This document shows positions 57,705 through 64,000 of a stretch of DNA of 64,000 nt, piece by piece; within the stretch, counting starts at the first letter, position 1, and each line of letters opens with the position of its first letter. The notes beneath the pieces are model-generated. The model ran no database searches, was not told the DNA's origin, and saw only the letters and a list, made by a program, of their open reading frames with translations. Where the stretch lies: contig SDUX01000002.1 in the NCBI GenBank assembly GCA_008729055.1, positions 3,871,874 through 3,935,873 of the forward strand, written 5' to 3'. The stretch comes from Pyropia haitanensis (taxonomy: Eukaryota > Rhodophyta > Bangiophyceae > Bangiales > Bangiaceae). A program made the translations under genes and the position numbers.

Positions 57705-58526
57705 CTACTCGTCCTCCTCAGGCTGGATGTGGCCAATCCCGCCGTGGTTCCGCTTGTACACGACATTGATCTCCTCAGTGTCCTTGTTGCGGTAGACGTA
57801 AAAGTCGTGGTCAAGCATCTCCAAGCAGATGACCGCGTCCTCAAGCGACTGGGGGGGCATCGCAAACACCTTGCGCTTGACCACCTCCCGAGACTTGGGC
57901 ACCCCCTCAATCGAGTCATCGAGTGTGTCCTCCTCGGCGACGTCGCCCGCCGTGGCAGCGTCAATCGCATCCGCCGACGCCGGCTCCAAATCAATGTCGT
58001 CAATCCCCTTGCGGTGCGACGCGTGGTTCCGCTGCTTGGGCTCCGACCGCTCCTTGTACTTTCGGAGCTTGCGCGTGAGCTTGTCCGCAACGCTGTCGAT
58101 CGACGCGTACATGTCAGCCGACTTGACCTGCTGCCGCAGCACCTGCTTGTTCGTCGTGTACACCACCACCTCCGCCTCGTGCTTGTCCGAGATGGACGGG
58201 TTGAGCGCCACCGACAGGTGCACGTCCGCGCCGGTCAGCACCCGCGAGAAGGTCTGCAGCGGCTTGCCAATCTTGGAAGTCACATAATCGCGCAAGGAGT
58301 CGGTCAGGTCAATGTTGTTGCCAGTGACGACGGTGCGGACCTCCTCTTCGATCGCCGTCATGCCAATCGACGAGACGGCGGCGCCGCCACGGTGGCGGCG
58401 CGCGGGCGCGGGATGCACTCGGGGAGCCCGCGCGGGGACGGCGGCGCCCAGATAGGCAGAGCAGGTGGACGAGCGGCCGGCCGACGCACCGCGGGCGACC
58501 GCCGGGGGGCTGGGAACAAACGCCAT
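57705..58526 (-). CDS. Long ribosome hibernation promoting factor, plastid-targeted (PSRP1-like)
   Basis: A 273-residue protein from ATG 58526. Residues 1 to about 55 are rich in Ala, Ser, Arg and Pro with a Phe near the start (MAFVPSPPAVARGASAGRSS), as in red algal plastid transit peptides. The S30AE domain covers about 64-155: TGNNIDLTDSLRDYVTSKIG, VHLSVALNPSISDKHEAEVV, ADMYASIDSVADKLTRKLRK. After an acidic linker, the long-HPF C-terminal dimerisation domain spans about 212-262: VVKRKVFAMPPQSLEDAVIC, LEMLDHDFYVYRNKDTEEIN, VVYKRNHGGIGHI. Long HPF pairs 70S ribosomes into inactive dimers; plastid PSRP1 belongs to this family and binds the decoding region. The frame extends upstream to 58925 without a conserved part, so the shorter start is preferred. 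Cyanobacterial ancestry is likely by family knowledge. Confidence 0.92.
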   Translation of the reverse strand: MAFVPSPPAVARGASAGRSSTCSAYLGAAVPARAPRVHPAPARRHRGGAAVSSIGMTAIEEEVRTVVTGNNIDLTDSLRDYVTSKIGKPLQTFSRVLTGADVHLSVALNPSISDKHEAEVVVYTTNKQVLRQQVKSADMYASIDSVADKLTRKLRKYKERSEPKQRNHASHRKGIDDIDLEPASADAIDAATAGDVAEEDTLDDSIEGVPKSREVVKRKVFAMPPQSLEDAVICLEMLDHDFYVYRNKDTEEINVVYKRNHGGIGHIQPEEDE

Positions 58527-59034
58527 GGCGGAGGAGGGAGGTCGCCGCGAAGGCCAGGCAATCGACTGCCGGGTTGGGTCGTGGTCAGCTCGGCAATGCC
58601 AACAACTGGGGGTGATACAGGTGGAGGCGACAGAAAGGGGCGACTGGTGACGTGGGAGGGAAGATGGAAAGTGGTGGAAGAAGAGGATGCTGGATGAACG
58701 GCAGCAGAGGCGGCGTGTGCGAAGGCGCTCCAGACAAACCGAGTGTTGCAGTCGGCACCGATGCGTCCAGCGGCCAGCGCCCACAGCTGGTGTGTGCCTG
58801 GACGGAGCCCGCGATCGCCTCGTGCGTGCCTCAACAGAGTATATCTCTGGGCGCCGCATGTGAGCTGGAATGGCGGGTCTCGAGGGAGTGCGAGATGGGG
58901 GTGGCCACGGGAGGCACACACTCAAACCAGGAGCAAACGTGGCACACGTGTAAGGATATTTACCGGGATCTACCAGCGATCTGACGTGCCAAAACTCTCT
59001 ACTGCAAGCACGTTCCTGAAAATATCCTAGCTAA

Positions 59035-59438
59035 GGCCCTGTCTTGACGGCGCGTGCACGAGCACGTGATTTACCTGAATTCAGTACATAAGTCCTCGCA
59101 CACGGCGTGATTGAACGGGGGCAGTCTTGACGACACAACAAGACACACGACCACGTCACATCGCGGTTTCCCTGTCAAATTGAATCTGTCTTGCGATCGA
59201 GGTGCACAGGCGTGTTCGTGCGTGCTCGTGCGCGAGATATTCTGAAAAATCTCGCGCACGTGCACGTGATCGCCCCGAATGTCCATATTCGAACACGTTC
59301 CTCCTCGTAAGTACTCCGTGCGCGGAGCGGTGATTCGGAGCACACACACAAAAAACAATCAGGCGTGACTGGGATGCTGACTTCTCATTGGTTGACGGGC
59401 GTGCACGCACGCCGATCACGCGCCGTCAAGACAGGGCC
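59035..59438. mobile_element. Non-autonomous TIR element (PIF/Harbinger Tourist-like MITE), 404 bp
   Basis: A perfect 22-bp terminal inverted repeat, beginning GGCCCTGTCTTGACGG, occupies 59035-59056 and, inverted, 59417-59438. Both ends are flanked by the trinucleotide TAA (59032-59034 and 59439-59441), which reads as a target-site duplication. A 3-bp TWA-type duplication and TIRs starting GG are typical of Tourist/PIF-Harbinger MITEs. The interior has no transposase frame and is rich in short CACGTG-like palindromes. It lies about 500 bases upstream of the plastid HPF start and is less GC-rich than its surroundings. The identical TIRs suggest fairly recent insertion. Confidence 0.78.
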
Positions 59439-59557
59439 TAATTGCCTTTGAGATGGTTCTCTGCAGACTTTCCTTTTTGAGTTGGCCACCAGGACGGCTG
59501 CCGCCTCGGTCGCCCAGTCCTCCCTCCCCCAATGCAAGCGGTCTCTGGCCGCCCACT

Positions 59558-60286
59558 GCGCTGCGCGGTCAAACCCGTGACCCCGCCGTGGCGGGTGAAG
59601 GGCCTCAGAGAGGCCGTGGGGCGAGTGCTGTGTCGCACGCAGCCGCGCAGGGAGTGCAGTTTTAGCACTCCAATGATCGCGGTTTGTGCGAAACCGTGCA
59701 GTCTAGCACCCGACAGCGGTCGGACGCCTCGGCCCTCACCGTGGGCTTGTGAAATAATTTGGGTCATGAATTCGTTCAAGTCACGTGCTGTTGTTGGCGG
59801 GGGCGCGATCTGGAGGCCGGGGGCTGTGGACAGTTGGACTGAGGTCGCATCGGCCGCACTCAAATACCGCTACGAGAGCCCCAAGTCGGGGTCCGTCCTC
59901 CCAAGTCCCGTCTCGCGGCTGTGTGCCGACGTGGGACGATCGCGGCCGGCAGTGCTAAACTTGCACTGTTTGCAAGACTCCACTGCACAAACTGCACGAA
60001 ACCGTGCAGTGTTTGCGCTTTATAGCTCCCAATGTGGAGCCGCACTGTGTCCGGTGACCACGTCTTCGACGACCAGGTCGTCGTCCACCACCTCCATCAG
60101 TATGAGCAAAAAAAGCGCTTCGCACACTGTGCAAATTGACCTCTACGCGCGTGTGCGGCGGTGTACAAAAAAAAGGCGGTCCGTGGGGGCTCACGGGGCG
60201 ATTCGCACGACCCCGCGCGGATTCGCACTCGCTCAGCGTGGCCCAAATCAGCTCTCGTCGGGATCACGGGTTTGACCGCGCAGCGC
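59558..60286. repeat. 23-bp inverted repeats 729 bp apart with internal GTGCAG motifs
   Basis: A 23-base sequence starting GCGCTGCGCGGTCAAACC at 59558-59580 recurs as its exact reverse complement at 60264-60286. Between them, variants of GTGCAGTTT, GAAACCGTGCAG and TAGCAC recur at about 59650-59710 and 59950-60020. No target-site duplication was found and no transposase is encoded. It may be a decayed DNA transposon or foldback element. Confidence 0.55.
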
Positions 60287-60686
60287 TGGCTGCCAACGCC
60301 GCTGCTGGCGGAGTTCTCCCCCCCCCCGCCCTTGGCACCACTCCCCCCGTAGCCCGGCAGCGGCTGCGCCTCGGCGGCGCTTCGGCGGCGCCCGCCGCCA
60401 TGGCCACCCGTCCCCCAGCAGCAGCCGCCCGTCCCCCCCGCTGAGCTCGCCGCGCCACTTGGGCGCGGGCCTCCCGCTCCCCACACACCGCAGGCTGTGC
60501 CCGACGCGCCCGCCCGCCGCCACGGACGTCTCGCGCCTGAGTCCTTTGCAGGCTGGCTGCCCGGCACGGCCGACCGCCGCCGCCCATCATCGCCGTCCTC
60601 GTCGTCGGCCGGCCCCACGCGGGCGAGGTGCCAGCCCGGCACGCGACGGCTACAGGCGGCCGCGGCGCCGACGCCCCCTCCCCCGT

Positions 60687-61682
60687 CTACCCCCACGTCA
60701 GCGCAGCCCGTCGCGCCGCCGTAGCGGCTGGCGCGGCGGGTCGCCGCCGCGTTCCCGCCGGCCCGCCCCTACGGCAGCGGCGACCCCGCGACGCCGGCCG
60801 CCGCGGGCGCCCCCTCCAACGCCGCCGCGGTCGCCGCCGCGGCCGCGCGCCCCTCCTTCCGCGGCGGAGTATGTACGGCGCCTCCCGCTCCGCGCGGTTG
60901 CACAGCGCGGGGCACCCGCCCGCGGCGCGGGTCTGGAAGCGCAGCCGTGCCAGCGCGAGCGCCATGCGGAAGGCGGCCCGCCATGGGGAGCGCCTCCATC
61001 GTGCCAAGCAGGGGCAGCAGCTGTTTTTTCGCGTGCGGGGGCAAACGACCCGCGCCGGCGCGCCACGTCGGCCGCCGCCGGCGCTGCGTCTACCGAGTCG
61101 GCGTCGTCGGCGTCGGCGCCCTCCTTGCCGGCGGCGGCGGCGTAGCCACCACGCATCGCCGCGCCCTCGTCACCCGCCGTTGTGACGCCCGCGTCGGAGT
61201 CGTCTGTGTCGGCGCCGTCACCCCCCGCGACGCGGCGCCCTCCCCCCGCCCCCCCGCCCCCAGCGGCCGACCCCTCCAGCGCCAACGTGGCCAGGCTCCG
61301 CACCGCCCGCACGCCACCCACGCGCCCCTCCACCGCGCGGGCACGGAGCGCGTCACGCCCGCGGGGTCCCAGCGCGGGCAGCGCCGCCCACACCCGCGGA
61401 CCGTAGATGCGCGCGGTTCTTCTCCGCCACCGGATGCCCCGCTGCGGCCGCCGTGGCCGCGTCCGCGGCGAGCCCGTCGGCGCGCGGCCGCACGCGGACC
61501 ACAGCCAGCCCTAGTGGCCGCACGCGGTCGGCGGCCGGAGCAATGGCCGCGAGGCAGGCGGCGCCGACAGCCAGGCTGGCAGGGTAGGCCAGGGCGGCGA
61601 GGGGGACGTCGGGTGACCCAACGCTGCCGCCGGCTGCCGGCGACGCGGCCGCCATCCTCGTCGTCGTCGCCGCCGCCCCCAA

Positions 61683-61779
<97 letters not shown>

Positions 61780-62601
61780 GGCGGCCGGTCCCGCCCGTCC
61801 GCGTCGGCCGCCGCCCGGCCATCCCGGTCGCCACCGCCGGGACGGTTGCGGCCGACGCCGCCGCCACCGTCGTGGACGGCCGCCCCACACGGCGGCAGCA
61901 TCAAAAACGAGGCGCTCAACAGGCGTCGCGTCGCGGCACTCCCCCCCTCTCCCGGGGCGCCAGCGCGTACGCGACGCGCGCGCGCGTCGCGGCGGCGCCA
62001 GCCGCCAACGCGGATCGGACGTTGCGGCGCGCAGCGGCGAGGGCGGGGAAGCTCAAAAGACGGCACGCCGCTCCCCGGGGGGGGGGACGCTGCCGCCACC
62101 CGCCGCCGACGACGCCATCCCCGCCGCCGCCGCCGCTCCCCCCGCCGCCGCCGCCGCCGCACCCCCTCCCCGGGTAGCGCACCCGTGTGACAGACGACGC
62201 CGGTGGCGGGCCGCCACCCCCCACCGGGCCCCGCCGCAGCCGTGCAGGTGCACCGCCCCGTCCGTGACCACGCCCCGTGCCGTGGGGTCCACTCGGGACA
62301 CGCCCACACGGGCGCGGCAGGTGGTCGCCAACGCCGCCGCGTACACCGCCGTCGGGTGGCCGTCTCGCGCTACGTCGGGCACGCCCAGGCCGAGCACGGG
62401 CGGCTGCAGGCAGCCGCCGCGGCCGCTGTGGACCACGGCGAGGTGCGCCTCGAGCTCCCAAGCGGGCCCCCACCGCTCCGCCCCCTGCCGCGCAAAGCGC
62501 GACGCCCAGGTCGGCCAGCTCGGTACGCCGCGCGGTCGCTGCGCGCCGTCCGTGCTCTCAAACGCGCAAGCACAAAGGCAGATGATGCCGGTCACCCACA
62601 C
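60687..62601 (-). CDS. Unidentified coding locus with several frame changes
   Basis: Protein-like minus-strand segments follow one another in different frames: about 62530-62240 (VPSWPTWASRFARQGAERWG, WELEAHLAVVHSGRGG, PTAVYAAALATTCRARVGVS); about 62065-61930 (RLLSFPALAAARRNVRSALA, AAATRARVAYALAPRERGG); about 61640-61390 (DVPLAALAYPASLAVGAACL, LAVVRVRPRADGLAADA); then about 61390-61200 (RVWAALPALGPRGRDALRAR, GGVRAVRSLATLALEGSAAG). The order and hydrophobic helices suggest one gene, perhaps broken by introns or by indels in the G runs around 62070-62180 and the GCC tract. A 31-unit GCC tract encodes an Ala run. I recognise no family. Both ends are uncertain; further pieces may lie at 60770-61040 and 62640-62950. 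Confidence 0.35.
61684..61776. repeat. (GCC)n tract, about 31 units
   Basis: The longest uninterrupted trinucleotide tract in the window. On the minus strand it encodes a run of about 31 Ala in the frame used by flanking coding-like sequence. Confidence 0.85.
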
Positions 62602-63468
62602 GGACTGGACTCTATTAAGCTCACTGCTGCCGCCCGTCAGCGTCTCCTTCCCCCTTGCTGCCTTTCCACAATAGGAACATCAGCGCGTACCTGCTTGTCA
62701 GCCTCACAGCGAATGGGCGAGGCAGTGAAACGGACAGGTGGCACTGCACGGCGGCACCTCAGAGGAATCCGCGAGGTCACACCCCTGCCCCATTGAAGGT
62801 GTCGGCCAGCGGTGGCAGGCATCCGCCAAGCAACCGCCCCGGCGGGCGCCGGCGTTGCTCCTCGCCAAGTGCGCGCCGCGGCCGAAATGAGCATGGCGGC
62901 GGCAACCGTCCGAACCATGTACCGCAGCAACTGAGGCGTCATCCGCAGCCACCACACGCCAGCACGCATGCGAGTAGCAACCTCCAAGCGGCCCCGACCA
63001 GCAACAGTCGCGGGGCGACATAGCGTCCGCTCAGTGGGGGGCAAGCGCCAGTCCGTCCCGAAACGTCAGAAACTTTCATGACCAGGCCGCTGAAAGCGGA
63101 GAGCCATGGGTTGGGACCATAGAATAAATCGTGCAAGGCACGTTCTTCCACATGAAAAACAACCCTCCCGTGTCGCCATCCCAACCTATTTTTTCCTACA
63201 GGCTTTTGGGTACCGACAGTCGCACGCGCCGGCCCTGCCAGACGACCCGCACACCAAACTCAACGCCCGGCCTCGCTCCCCCCCCCCCCCCCCGCCGCCG
63301 CCCCCCCCCCAGCCTCTTTTCTTTTGTTCTTCCTCTTTTCCCGTCCCCCTGCCGCCCCGGCTTGCCCGCCGCGGTCGCCCGCGGCACACGCGGTGGCGGC
63401 GGTAACGGCGGGGGCGGCGCGGGGGGGGGGGGCCGCGGCGCCTGCGGCGGTGCGCGCGGCGCGCGCGG
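62602..63468. other. Intergenic region upstream of the GOSR1 gene
   Basis: Holds the GOSR1 promoter side and perhaps a first exon of the minus-strand locus: a helix-like stretch WLRMTPQLLRYMVRTVAAAM at about 62960-62890. C runs at 63280-63312 and a G12 run at 63420-63432 lie in the GOSR1 leader. Confidence 0.4.
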
Positions 63469-63643
63469 ATGGCCGCCCCCGCGTGGGATGGCCTCGGCAA
63501 GGACGCGCGGCGGCTAGAGGCGGACATTGACGCGCAGCTGGCCGCGTTTGGCCGCGCCACCGCCGCGCTCGCGTCGGCGCGGCCCGCGCCGCTCGGCGCG
63601 GCCGCCACGTTGGGGGTGTCGACGGCGACCGCGTCGGGGGACG
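63469..63643 (+). CDS. GOSR1: Golgi SNARE GOSR1/GS28, exon 1 (gene continues past window)
   Basis: The first exon starts at ATG 63469 and encodes 58 residues plus one base. The N-terminus (AAPAWDGLGKDARRLEADID, then AQLAAFGRATAALAS) matches the GS28/GOS1 start, where W-x-x-L-x-K-x-A-R-x-L-E-x-x-(L/I)-D-x-x-L-x-x-F is conserved. The exon ends at a consensus donor GTGAGT at 63644. GS28 is a Qb-SNARE in intra-Golgi and ER-Golgi transport; its SNARE and tail-anchor regions would lie beyond the window. Only the N-terminal helix is visible, so the call rests on that one motif. Confidence 0.6.
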
Positions 63644-63653
63644 GTGAGTTGTG

Positions 63654-63731
63654 CGCCCGCCCGCCCGCCCGCCCGCCCGCCCGCCCGCCCGCCCGCCCCG
63701 TCCACCCGCCCGCCCGCCCACCCGCCCGCGC
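63654..63731. repeat. (GCCC)n tetranucleotide repeat in GOSR1 intron 1
   Basis: About ten perfect GCCC units followed by degenerate copies, starting only ten bases after the donor site. The opposite strand is GGGC-rich. Confidence 0.8.
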
Positions 63732-64000
63732 GTGCGCGTGTCAACAGCACCCGCCCGCGCGACGCGCTGGTGCAGCTGTGCGCGGTGGGAGCCGTCGCGG
63801 CCGGCGCCGGGCGCGTTGCAAGTCCGGCGCTGTGGTGGCGGCGGGGTGCCATCGCCTGTTGTTGGGTGCCGCGTCGTCGGGCCCGTCGTTGGGCGTATCT
63901 GTCTGGGGTAGCTTGGCCACGGCTGTAACACTCACGCGAGATTGGCTGCGGGTCGTTGTCGCTTCTTGTCCATTGCGCTTGTCCCTTGTTGCTTTTGCGT

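Overview
The window looks like nuclear DNA of a eukaryotic alga, most probably a bangiophyte red alga of the Porphyra/Pyropia kind. This is an inference. It rests on the very high GC of coding DNA with long Ala, Gly and Pro tracts, few introns placed near gene starts, and a plastid-type long ribosome hibernation factor carrying its own N-terminal targeting extension. Conserved eukaryotic genes (DOP1, eIF2-alpha, a GOST-type seven-helix protein, a Golgi SNARE) sit beside algal carbohydrate genes. No bacterial operon, CRISPR array or rRNA was seen.

Layout. 1-2020 (-) is an edge-truncated gene with weak resemblance to the OAS/nucleotidyltransferase helical domain. 6491-8092 (+) is an ecdysteroid-kinase/CHK-like protein whose catalytic residues look lost. 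9001-12363 (-) is a single-repeat SHAQKYF-class MYB factor. 16158-23876 (+) is a full-length DOP1 (Dopey) homologue with one intron. 24326-27483 (-) is a putative secreted toroid-type polysaccharide-active protein. 29836-33261 (-) is a type II membrane glycosyltransferase that seems to join a GT2 domain to a fucosyltransferase-like domain. 33.3-38.8 kb is mostly intergenic. 38851-39750 (-) is a three-exon gene for a small histone Hc1-like protein. 43150-45583 (+) is a GOST/Lung-7TM-like protein, 46329-47240 (+) is eIF2-alpha, 47676-50018 (-) is a two-exon CBM48-SPRY protein, 52859-53341 (-) is a small putatively myristoylated glycine-zipper protein, 55155-56321 (-) is an unknown locus interrupted by an in-frame TGA, and 57705-58526 (-) is plastid long HPF. 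59035-59438 is a small TIR transposon (Tourist/Harbinger-like MITE), followed by a second inverted-repeat structure at 59558-60286. 60.7-62.6 kb (-) holds an unidentified, frame-broken coding locus. 63469 to the end (+) begins a GOSR1/GS28 SNARE gene.

Themes. Several genes serve the Golgi/endomembrane system (DOP1, the GOST protein, GOSR1, the fused glycosyltransferase, the toroid protein), but nothing shows co-regulation. Coding frames repeatedly break at G or C runs of nine or more bases, so most of these gene models need transcript support. Four of the five introns that could be placed use a donor of the form GTRCGY.
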